In this document: positions 8,040 to 14,998 of the stretch, piece after piece | How the letters are laid out: every line of letters begins with the position of its first letter | Position numbering within the stretch: position 1 is the stretch's first letter | Virus record (IMG/VR): IMGVR_UViG_3300042521_001354 | Coordinates: 1-25,152 of that record | DNA: 25,152 bases | Source: a virus | Direction: 5' to 3' (one strand) | Program-made: the position numbers and the translations under genes | The notes under the pieces: generated by a model | The model's input: only the letters and a program-made list of their open reading frames with translations | Databases searched by the model: none | Told to the model about the DNA's origin: nothing

Positions 8040-8369
8040 TCACCCCTTTGCCATCACGGTCATTGCACACGTTGTCCCGCCAACAACGACGGGAACCACA
8101 TAGTTCACTGCGAAACAGGCGTCTGGCACGGGGATGATCCCAACCGTGACGGCGGAGGTGACGGCCGCTCCGTCCGAATAGATGGCCCGCGGAGTCACGG
8201 AAGGGTCCACGGTGCCGTGCCAGTTGATCTGCGTGCAGGAGTTGGTTGCGGCGATCATCACGCACGCACCGCCAAAACGGCCGAAAGGAATCATGCCTGC
8301 CGTTGTGGCGGCCGAGGAGTTGGCCGTAATCACCGAGCCGGGAGAAAAGTGCCGTGCAATCTCGTTCAT
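8040..8369 (-). CDS. Hypothetical structural protein (109 residues)
   Basis: Not recognised. The protein begins MNEIARHFSPGSVITANSSA and is rich in Ala, Val, Thr and Gly with alternating hydrophobics (VTSAVTVGIIPVPDACFAV), suggesting a small beta-sandwich. Three of its Cys lie in VMIAATNSCTQINW, DACFAVNY and TTCAMTV. The ATG overlaps the stop of the upstream 176-residue gene (ATGA at 8366-8369) and the next start is 3 bases past its stop. Composition and position fit a small virion or decoration protein. Confidence 0.55.
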   Translation of the reverse strand: MNEIARHFSPGSVITANSSAATTAGMIPFGRFGGACVMIAATNSCTQINWHGTVDPSVTPRAIYSDGAAVTSAVTVGIIPVPDACFAVNYVVPVVVGGTTCAMTVMAKG

Positions 8370-8896
8370 AGTCTTCCCTTCACCTTGTATGCGTGCTTGT
8401 CAATGATCTTCTCTCGCAGCTCCCCGACCTTGGCGTTGGGGTTCTTGCGTTTCTCCTTGCGGAGTTCGTCGTTGATGATGCTCTCCGACAGCACCACGCG
8501 CTTCGGCGGGGCTTCGCCGGGGTCGTAGTTCACGCTTCCCGTAACGTGCAGGCGCCGCTTGCGGGCCACGCTGAGAACATCGTCGTTGCTGCTGACCCAC
8601 GCTGCGGGGTCTTTCCAGCCGCGCTTGTCGGCTATCCCGGCGCAATAGTATTTCCCCGAGATGTTGATCCCTGCCTGCCGGGCCTCACGGGCGACGTACT
8701 GCGCCTGACGCTTCGGCATCTCGTCCAACTGCTCGTTGTTCTGCCGTCCCTGGAGAAACGCCCGGTCGCTGCCCTTGGTTCCAGGCGGCTGCTGAAGGGC
8801 GACCATAGCGGCCCACTTCTCCCCGTAGGGCAGGGCTTTCTCATAGCGGCTCTTGGCCCATTCGCCAGCGGCTTCGACTTCAGGAGGGTATGTCAT
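8366..8896 (-). CDS. Hypothetical charged protein following the portal gene (176 residues)
   Basis: No family recognised. It is highly charged and mostly helical in appearance: MTYPPEVEAAGEWAKSRYEK, a middle part with RQAQYVAREARQAGINISGK, and a Lys/Arg-rich tail (LRKEKRKNPNAKVGELREK). The GISGKYY, CAGIADKRGW and VSSNDDVLSVARKR segments suggest a compact domain rather than low complexity. It starts 6 bases after the portal stop and overlaps the next gene by ATGA. The position just after portal is where capsid-maturation or internal core proteins often lie, but nothing in the sequence decides this. Confidence 0.55.
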   Translation of the reverse strand: MTYPPEVEAAGEWAKSRYEKALPYGEKWAAMVALQQPPGTKGSDRAFLQGRQNNEQLDEMPKRQAQYVAREARQAGINISGKYYCAGIADKRGWKDPAAWVSSNDDVLSVARKRRLHVTGSVNYDPGEAPPKRVVLSESIINDELRKEKRKNPNAKVGELREKIIDKHAYKVKGRL

Positions 8897-8902
8897 ATAC
8901 GA

Positions 8903-10894
8903 CTATTGGCCTTGGGGAGGGGCTTCGGGTGGGGCTTCAGGTGGCGGGCCGGGAGGAGGCGGCGGGGGAGGCGGGACCATGTACCGGCTGATGTCCACGT
9001 TCATCACCTCACCCCAGTCCTCCAACATGGCGTTGAAGATTTGCGGCTGACCGGCCTGCATCAGGCCCTGCGCCACGGGCATCATTATCTGCATGGCGTT
9101 GTTCATGTTCTCCACCTTGGTGGCGATATTCGGTTTGCGCGCCGAACCCGCCTCCACGCGGTAGGAGTATTCACGGACCACCGACTCAGGGTCTTCGCCC
9201 TGCACATGCAACTGCCACGCTTGGGCAGCCATCGGTCCCAGAATGGGAGCAACGTCCTGCGGGTAGACCATCCAGCGGGCGAGGAGCGCTTCCTTGCGAG
9301 CGACCTCGGACAGCGCGTCCTCCAGAATCGAAGCGTAATCGTCAGGCCGGACGCTGATCTGCTCCGACTTCACGGCGGCTTCAGCGGCACTTCTGAAACT
9401 CGCCCTGGTCATGCCGTAAATTAACTCGGTCAAACCGACGCGGCGGTCGAACAGGTTCGTCACCTCGGCAATGATCTGGTACATGTCCTGGGTGACCCCA
9501 GGCATCTGGAAGACCGAGATCACATCGTTCACCGACCGCCCGACAGCCTCGGAGATTTCAACGATGTTGAACCCGCCCTCGTTCTTCTCCAGGATCTTGG
9601 CCTTGAGATCCGGGTCGGCATGCTTGGCCACACCGATGAGCGTCTGGCTGGAGGTGGCAATGCGGGTGGCGAGGAACGACATCGCCCAGTTGATGAATCG
9701 CAATTCCCCGATGCCAGGGCGGATCAGCGAGATCGGCCAGGAGTAGCCCGGCTTGCCGTGCCACACCAGCGGCGTGAACGGCCAGCCGCTCGGCTCGGCC
9801 CAGAATGGGATCGGCCACTGGGCAGCCATGAACAGGGTAGGGGGGATGCCGGACTCATCGACCTCCTCCTGCATCATCGCCGGAGGAATGTTGAGCGGGA
9901 AATCCACACCCTCGGCAACGACGATGTAGCAGTTGGGCCCGAGGGCGTCGAACTTGCCCCGCAGGTCTTGGCCGGCGTCCTTGAGCCTGTCGCCAAAGCC
10001 GGTCTTGGAATAAATCTCCCAGTAGACGATCAGGTCGTTCGTCTTCCCGGTCTTCTTCTCATGCTGATAGCCGCGGTCGGAGACATCGGCTTGCCGGGAG
10101 TAGGATTCGATACCGCCCTTCAGCTCTTCCCGAGACACCCCGAACTTGGCGGCCACTTCGTCGATGGGCTGGCATCGGCGGCGCGCGGCCCAGCGGATGT
10201 CCTCAAACTCGTCGGCGTCCGGATCCCAGACAAGATTGTCGATGGTGTCGTAGAACGACCCGGCCATCTTCACCGTGCCGCCGGGAGGTGTGTACAGCTC
10301 ATGCCACCACACACCCGCGCCCTTGATAAACGCCTCCTCCACCACCTTGCGTGAGTGCTGCTTGAGGTTGAGTTCGTTGGGCGTGTAGTTGAGGTAGTCC
10401 TCCAAGAGCTTGGCAACCACCTTGCGGCGCTCCAGCATCATCTGCTGCTGCTGGAGCATCTGCTGGTACTGCATCATCCCCGGATCGGGCATCATCACCG
10501 GCTGGCCGTCTGGGCCCATGACAGGCAGGCCATCCGGCCCCATCTGCGGGACTGGCGGCTGGGGGAAGATTCCCAGAAGCTGCGGGCCCAGGATGGGGTA
10601 GTCCTTGGGCGACACCGTCCGCGTCGGGTTGCGGTGGTGGATGACTGCCGTGAAGAGACGAACAGCCTCCCACACACGGTTGACCATCATGCGGAACGGG
10701 GGCGGGTCCATGCCCTTGATGTATCCCCGCTCACCGCGAGCGTAGGAATCCTTCCACATAAAGTCGGGGTCACCGGCAAAGAACCCCATGGCTTCCGCGG
10801 CGTCCTCGGAGAAAGGCTTCTTGTACTTCTCGGCCTGCTTGATGCACTCAAGCCAGCGCTTGCAAATGGGGCGCAGCGGGTTCTCGTCAGCCAT
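8903..10894 (-). CDS. Portal protein (head-tail connector)
   Basis: 663 residues. The portal forms the dodecameric ring at one capsid vertex through which DNA is packaged and ejected. Supporting segments are the N-terminal helical region with ERGYIKGMDPPPFRMMVNRV, AVIHHRNPTRTVSPKDYPI, the repeated-aromatic part around WYELYTPP-like VWWHELYTPPGG, and the helical region LTELIYGMTRASFRSAAEA then VKSEQISVRPDDYASILEDA, typical of podovirus-type portals. A Gln/Met-rich helix occurs at about 140-160 (QYQQMLQQQQMM). The C-terminus ends in an unusual poly-proline run (eight Pro, then PPEAPPEAPPQGQ), probably disordered. The ATG 10894 has a strong AGGAG at 10905-10901 with 6-base spacing. Terminase lies just upstream, as is common. 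Confidence 0.8.
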   Translation of the reverse strand: MADENPLRPICKRWLECIKQAEKYKKPFSEDAAEAMGFFAGDPDFMWKDSYARGERGYIKGMDPPPFRMMVNRVWEAVRLFTAVIHHRNPTRTVSPKDYPILGPQLLGIFPQPPVPQMGPDGLPVMGPDGQPVMMPDPGMMQYQQMLQQQQMMLERRKVVAKLLEDYLNYTPNELNLKQHSRKVVEEAFIKGAGVWWHELYTPPGGTVKMAGSFYDTIDNLVWDPDADEFEDIRWAARRRCQPIDEVAAKFGVSREELKGGIESYSRQADVSDRGYQHEKKTGKTNDLIVYWEIYSKTGFGDRLKDAGQDLRGKFDALGPNCYIVVAEGVDFPLNIPPAMMQEEVDESGIPPTLFMAAQWPIPFWAEPSGWPFTPLVWHGKPGYSWPISLIRPGIGELRFINWAMSFLATRIATSSQTLIGVAKHADPDLKAKILEKNEGGFNIVEISEAVGRSVNDVISVFQMPGVTQDMYQIIAEVTNLFDRRVGLTELIYGMTRASFRSAAEAAVKSEQISVRPDDYASILEDALSEVARKEALLARWMVYPQDVAPILGPMAAQAWQLHVQGEDPESVVREYSYRVEAGSARKPNIATKVENMNNAMQIMMPVAQGLMQAGQPQIFNAMLEDWGEVMNVDISRYMVPPPPPPPPGPPPEAPPEAPPQGQ

Positions 10895-10921
10895 GGAGTT
10901 CTCCTACCGACTAGTGTCCGG

Positions 10922-11242
10922 TCAAGCCTTTTTCGGGGCTGTAGCGGACACTTTCTTGTCCAACAGGCTGAGTTTCTCGCTCAGAATGGAGATCGTCGGA
11001 TCCTTGGGCTTGTGTTCCCAGTAGCCATACCGCTTCCAATCGGGGAAGTCGTTGACCCCCGGGTCGGTCAGGTGGTGGACCGAGGGCTTCACCACGCCGC
11101 CCAGTTCGCCCGCAATCGCCCAGAGGGTGAGCGTGCGAGAGGCGACCACGGACACAATCGCCGGGACCGGGGTGGCCCCTTCATGGGCGTAGAACAGCAC
11201 AATGTCGCCCAGGTCAGCCTTGGGCATGTCGTAGGAACTCAC
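10922..11242 (-). CDS. Hypothetical 106-residue protein between terminase and portal
   Basis: Start chosen at GTG 11242, which overlaps the terminase stop (GTGA) and has AGGAG at 11253-11249 with 6-base spacing; the longer open frame upstream overlaps terminase. The N-terminal part (KADLGDIVLFYAHEGATPV then PAIVSVVASRTLTLWAI) reads as a small beta-barrel of the kind found in phage proteins that start 'GDiVlfy..g....pAiV..v'. A His/Trp/Tyr-containing middle (VHHLTDPG, DWKRYGYWEH) and a Lys-rich tail follow. I cannot name the family. The position between terminase and portal suggests a head or packaging accessory. Confidence 0.65.
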   Translation of the reverse strand: MSSYDMPKADLGDIVLFYAHEGATPVPAIVSVVASRTLTLWAIAGELGGVVKPSVHHLTDPGVNDFPDWKRYGYWEHKPKDPTISILSEKLSLLDKKVSATAPKKA

Positions 11243-12927
11243 GGCAATCTCCTGCTGGGCCCGAGGTTGATGTGGGGGTCGGTGGACTCCCGCTGACGGC
11301 GCTTGCGCTCCGACAGCCACTTCACCCACCAAGGATCGGGACCGTAAGTCCGCGGTGGGGCGTGGTACTTGGGTTCGTAGGCACAGAGGTACTCAAGCGA
11401 CTGACAAGCGTGGACCTCGCCTCGGGTCTGCGGCTGGTCGGTGACGAACACCTGCCCGTTGACCGTCGTTGTCTTCTTGCGATACCGCTTCAGCTCCCGC
11501 AGCAGGTTGGGGCAGGAGCCCTCCAGAATCTTGAGCCGGGTTGTCCCGTCGCCTTGGATGTGCAGGAGCTGCCGGACGATGGCCGTTCTGGCGGGGATGT
11601 CATCGGAGCCAGGAATGAATCCGTGCCCGCCGATGGTGAAGCGGATCTTCCGCTTCTTCAGTTCTTCCGAATACAGCTCATGCGGCAGTCGGCCCGAGCC
11701 CAGGTCGCGGAGGAGGCCGCCGTGCATATCCATGATCGCTGCGTGGATGTGCTGCTCGCGGACCTTCTCATAGAACTGCTCGCCCCAGATCAGCGCGTTG
11801 CAGTTCCGGATGTACAGTTCGTCGTAGATCAGCATGAACCGCTCATGCGGTGGCACGGCGGCGAAGATGGTGGCCATGACTGCGTGGCCCGGGTCAATCG
11901 CCACGTACCGTGTCCAGTCCGGCGGGATGATCCCGTCCTTTAGCTCCGCCCGCGGCAGGATATGCACGCTGCGATTGAACGTCGGGTACATGAGCGTGGA
12001 TTCGGTGGTGAACTCACCCTCGGCACGCATTCGGACCTCGTCGGCCCCCAGCGCACTCCACCGCTCTATGTTCTTTCGCTTTTCTTCCGAATCGATAAAA
12101 GCGTTATCCAAAAACCGGAACGTGAACTTCTTGATGATTGGAAGTTCTTGCCCCTCCTCCACTGCGCGGTCGGCCCGCTCGCATAGACCCAAGAGCGCAT
12201 CATTCCGGCTCCACGGCATGGCCGACCACACAAAACGGCCCTTGCGATCTGCGAGCCGCGCTTGAGACTCACCGACGAAAGCCTCATTCGTTACGTCCTC
12301 GTCAATCCAAATAAGGTCGGCCTGATAGCCTTGCGGAGGCTCTCCCTCCGACGAGAAGCACCAGATCGTCCAGCCGTTGGTGAGTTCCAGCTTGTTGAGA
12401 TACCCAGCGTTCTTCAGCACCCAAGACACATCCTTCACCAGCCGCGGCGGGATCAGCGGAGGCGCGGGCTTGCTCTTGCTCTTGTCATCGCCCTGGCGGA
12501 TCGATCTCCATTGGCCAGTCTTCTCGTCCTTGATGATCCGAAACGCCCCGGCTTTTAGGAGGATGGGATAAATTACCAATCCAATGTGGGGCCAGTTCCG
12601 GCCGATGATGGCGAGGTTGCCGCCTTCCTTTGGGTACTTGCCGTAGGGATCCTGGCCCGTAGCCGCGCGGGCGGCTTCCACTGCAACCGCCAGCGTCTTG
12701 CCGCCGCGGTTACCCCCCAGAACGATGCGCTCCGACGCCGTGCAGCGATGGAACTCGTCCTGGTGAGGCATGGGCTCATACAGCCGCAGGGCCTCCAGCC
12801 GCCGCTCCGTGAGAGCGACCTGAACGTCCTTGAGCTGGCCGAGCTGGTGCTGGGTCATATCCCCCAGCGGCTCGTCAGGAGTTTGGGGCGGCTGAATTTG
12901 GCGGGGGTGTTTCTTCATATTCGCCAC
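11239..12927 (-). CDS. terL: Terminase large subunit (ATPase-nuclease)
   Basis: 562 residues if GTG 12927 is used. This is the DNA-packaging motor that docks on the portal, hydrolyses ATP and cuts the concatemer. Walker A is GGNRGGKT at 71-78 after ERIVL, and Walker B is DLIWIDED at 204-211. The nuclease domain starts with YVAIDPGHAVMAT (Asp 345 the likely first metal ligand), followed by IYDELYI and AAIMDMHGG. Length and motif spacing are normal for TerL. The start is uncertain: ATG 12918 and ATG 12858 are in frame, and the first two starts lie inside the upstream 61-residue gene (overlap 12875-12927), while 12858 would leave a 16-base gap. None has a good ribosome site. Confidence 0.92.
   Translation of the reverse strand: MANMKKHPRQIQPPQTPDEPLGDMTQHQLGQLKDVQVALTERRLEALRLYEPMPHQDEFHRCTASERIVLGGNRGGKTLAVAVEAARAATGQDPYGKYPKEGGNLAIIGRNWPHIGLVIYPILLKAGAFRIIKDEKTGQWRSIRQGDDKSKSKPAPPLIPPRLVKDVSWVLKNAGYLNKLELTNGWTIWCFSSEGEPPQGYQADLIWIDEDVTNEAFVGESQARLADRKGRFVWSAMPWSRNDALLGLCERADRAVEEGQELPIIKKFTFRFLDNAFIDSEEKRKNIERWSALGADEVRMRAEGEFTTESTLMYPTFNRSVHILPRAELKDGIIPPDWTRYVAIDPGHAVMATIFAAVPPHERFMLIYDELYIRNCNALIWGEQFYEKVREQHIHAAIMDMHGGLLRDLGSGRLPHELYSEELKKRKIRFTIGGHGFIPGSDDIPARTAIVRQLLHIQGDGTTRLKILEGSCPNLLRELKRYRKKTTTVNGQVFVTDQPQTRGEVHACQSLEYLCAYEPKYHAPPRTYGPDPWWVKWLSERKRRQRESTDPHINLGPSRRLP
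11249..11253 (-). promoter_or_regulatory. Ribosome binding site AGGAG deciding a GTG start
   Basis: AGGAG on the minus strand lies 6 bases before GTG 11242-11240 and fixes the start of the 106-residue gene at the terminase stop. Confidence 0.7.
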
Positions 12928-13060
12928 AGAAATCAGTGGGCATCGTCTCGGGGGAGCGATCCCAACCCCTCTGCCCGAGGAGCGTCGGCGGATACCGGTG
13001 ACACTCCCCCTGCATCTCTTCCTCCACTGGAATCCACCAGCGGCAATCCTCGCACTTCAT
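12875..13060 (-). CDS. Cys-motif microprotein (61 residues), putative metal-binding
   Basis: Starts MKCEDCRWWIPVEEE, continues GECHRYPPTLLG and ends near TDFCGEY. The pattern C-x-x-C-R-W ... G-x-C-x-R-Y-P-P ... W ... T-D-x-C-G-E-Y (Cys at 3, 6, 20 and 45) is a recurring small phage and bacterial protein type, with four Cys that could bind one zinc. ATG 13060 has GAGG at 13070-13067 with 6-base spacing. The first 128 bases overlap the end of the zinc-ribbon gene in another frame, and its end overlaps the terminase start. The conserved motif and ribosome site support it as real despite the double overlap. Function unknown. Confidence 0.7.
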   Translation of the reverse strand: MKCEDCRWWIPVEEEMQGECHRYPPTLLGQRGWDRSPETMPTDFCGEYEETPPPNSAAPNS

Positions 13061-13559
13061 CTACGACCTCAATGTGTTTCATCTGCATGGCCGCTTCGAT
13101 CACCTGCCGCCGCAGCTCGGCTTCCAACTCTTCCTCAGTCATCAGCTCCAAGGGCTTCTTGGCTCCGCCCATGGCCGTGTTGTCCTTCACTAGCCGGACC
13201 ACGGTGTCCAGCATCTTGGTCCTGAACGCACCGCCGACCGGCGCATCGTAGAACTGCTTCATAAAGAGATTGGCGAACCCGCGGGTGCCGCCGAAATACT
13301 CCATCAGAACTTCTAGGAGTTCCGAGGAGTGCGGGATGGTCGCTCCACCCACGCGGGCCGCGGCAACGAAGTGCTTGACGGCGCCCTTCTCAATCTCGTC
13401 TAGCTTCTTGTTCCGCTTCCCCTTGCGGTCACCCCGGATCTTCTTGTTCCGGCACTTGCGACAGCGGGCGTGGAATCCATCCTTGGACTTGTGGAAGTGA
13501 GCCGTGGTGGCGGGCCACGCTAGCCCGCACTCTATGCAGACTTTCTCAGGCTCCGACAC
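12933..13559 (-). CDS. Zinc-ribbon protein upstream of terminase; small-terminase candidate
   Basis: 208 residues from GTG 13559. The N-terminus has a treble-clef/zinc-ribbon pattern: CIEC at 8-11 and CRKC at 33-36, with FHKSKDGFHAR between, as in small proteins related to HNH-type zinc fingers. It is followed by a very basic stretch (NKKIRGDRKGKRNKK, 38-52) and then helical regions (55-165, including LMTEEELEAELRRQVIEA). The C-terminal 43 residues overlap the next gene and look disordered. No HNH catalytic motif is visible. DNA-binding features plus the place just before TerL make it the best small-terminase candidate, but this is inference. It overlaps the fusion enzyme gene upstream by 14 bases. 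Confidence 0.6.
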   Translation of the reverse strand: MSEPEKVCIECGLAWPATTAHFHKSKDGFHARCRKCRNKKIRGDRKGKRNKKLDEIEKGAVKHFVAAARVGGATIPHSSELLEVLMEYFGGTRGFANLFMKQFYDAPVGGAFRTKMLDTVVRLVKDNTAMGGAKKPLELMTEEELEAELRRQVIEAAMQMKHIEVVDEVRGLPLVDSSGGRDAGGVSPVSADAPRAEGLGSLPRDDAH

Positions 13560-14946
13560 TCGTCATCCACACGTTGCCTTCGACATGCGGGGTAATCCCG
13601 CAGTCCTTCACAGCCCGCTGAACGTCGGGGAAGGAATGGTAATCATGGCCCGCCAAGATGTGCTTGGCCTTGGGCTTCCACGCTTCGATGTCAGCCTTCA
13701 CGGATTCGTAGTCATGCTCGGCATCGATGTAGACGATGTCGAACTCACCGTCCTTGAACCGCTCGGCGGCTTCCGGCGAACGGGCACAGCATGCCTGGAT
13801 CGGAAGCCCCTGCGTGTTGCGGAGGAACACTTGGATGGGCGTGCCGCGGGAACCGTCGTATGCCTTGCACCCTTCGTCGTTCCCAGAGCCTTCCCACGTA
13901 TCGATGCAGAGGACTTCCTTGGCCCCGGCCTTGGCCATGATTACGGCCGACTTGCCAGCCCAGGAGCCCACCTCGCACACCACCGGGGGGCGGCCGTGCG
14001 ACTGCGTGAACTGCGTCACCATCGCCACCAGTGCGTTTGCGTCCCGGCCCGGAAGGTCCATGCCCATGCTGTCAAACGCGGGCTGGGCGGGAAGTTTCAC
14101 GGAGGACTTGAACTCCACCAGCTTGGTGCCGGGTTCGACCTTGGCCTCCCAGCAGTCCTTCAGCTTGTGCGAGATGCCTTCGGCGGCGATCACCTGCGGC
14201 TTGCCGACGCACTTCGGCTTCCAGTGACCAGCCCACGCATCCCAGTTGCAGAAGACCGGGTTGTAGCCCAGCGTCTGGGAGCCGACCAAGGACAGGTCAC
14301 GGGTCATGGTCACATCTTCGGTGGACGCCTTCTCGGCAGCGAAGCGGTCCTTCCACTCATAGTAGAACCAGGGCTTGTCGCCTTCCTTCTTCGGCTCCGT
14401 GAGATCGAAGGCCCGCATGTCGTACATGATCAGGCCAGTCGGCAGGGCGGCACATTCCTGGATGCCCGCCATCTTTACGGCCGTGTGGCGGTCGTACATC
14501 TCCAACTGGAAGTCGGGGTTGGGGTTCTCAGAGGCCATGTTCTGCCAACGGAACACGTAGACGCACTCCACGGGCGGCGGCCCGCAGTACGGGGCACCGA
14601 TCACCACCGGGCCCTTGTGGTAGTGGTTGACCAGGAAGTCGAAGGAGGTCTGGAAGAACGGCTTGGCGTCCGCATGGCCTGCGTATAGGTCAGGCTTCAT
14701 GTCCGAATCGACCATCACCAGAACATCAATATCGTTCTGGCGGGCCTGCATCACGGCCCGGTTGCGGGTCATGGTGATTGGCGTGTCCGCCAGGTTCCAG
14801 ACACGCACCGCGTTAACGCGGGGATCCTTGGAGATGTCCGCTACCAGCGGCACCATCCACTCACGGATGTCGGGCACCTCAGAGGAGATGCCGCCGTTGC
14901 CGCCGTACGAAAACGTAACGATGCCGATGTTGAACTTCTGCTGCAT
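13546..14946 (-). CDS. Glycosyltransferase (GT-A-like) fused to SAM-dependent methyltransferase
   Basis: 466 residues, two domains. Residues 1-265 look like a GT-A glycosyltransferase: GIVTFSYG at the first strand, MTRNRAV (59-65), then VLVMVDSDMKPD with the DxD-type metal motif at 80-82, and GAPYCGPP, QECAALPTGLIMYDMRAF typical of nucleotide-sugar transferases. Residues about 285-466 look like a class I methyltransferase of the Methyltransf_24 type: VVCEVGSWAGKSAVIMAKAG (SAM-binding glycine motif 325-333), LCIDTWEG (Asp 349, the ribose contact), FDIVYIDAEHDYESVKADI and ILAGHDYHSF. SAM or sugar donor and acceptor are unknown; glycan or capsid modification is possible. ATG 14946 has GAGGTG upstream. 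It sits among packaging genes, an unusual place. Confidence 0.75.
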   Translation of the reverse strand: MQQKFNIGIVTFSYGGNGGISSEVPDIREWMVPLVADISKDPRVNAVRVWNLADTPITMTRNRAVMQARQNDIDVLVMVDSDMKPDLYAGHADAKPFFQTSFDFLVNHYHKGPVVIGAPYCGPPPVECVYVFRWQNMASENPNPDFQLEMYDRHTAVKMAGIQECAALPTGLIMYDMRAFDLTEPKKEGDKPWFYYEWKDRFAAEKASTEDVTMTRDLSLVGSQTLGYNPVFCNWDAWAGHWKPKCVGKPQVIAAEGISHKLKDCWEAKVEPGTKLVEFKSSVKLPAQPAFDSMGMDLPGRDANALVAMVTQFTQSHGRPPVVCEVGSWAGKSAVIMAKAGAKEVLCIDTWEGSGNDEGCKAYDGSRGTPIQVFLRNTQGLPIQACCARSPEAAERFKDGEFDIVYIDAEHDYESVKADIEAWKPKAKHILAGHDYHSFPDVQRAVKDCGITPHVEGNVWMTSVGA

Positions 14947-14998
14947 GTGTCACCTCGGGGGGTAGGTAGACAAATATACACATAAGGCGGCCAAGCCG

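Noticed and set aside
8393-9424. Plus-strand open frame of 343 residues
   Set aside because: Antisense to the portal and the following gene; His/Arg/Leu-rich shadow composition and no motif.
10355-11296. Plus-strand open frame of 313 residues
   Set aside because: Antisense to portal and the 106-residue gene; composition typical of a shadow frame.
13504-14688. Plus-strand open frame of 394 residues
   Set aside because: Antisense shadow of the GT-methyltransferase gene, whose motifs are clear on the minus strand.
14947-14998. TATATT as a promoter -10 box before the fusion enzyme gene
   Set aside because: There is no matching -35 box at 16-18 bases and no extended -10 TG; the gap is short and inside the operon.
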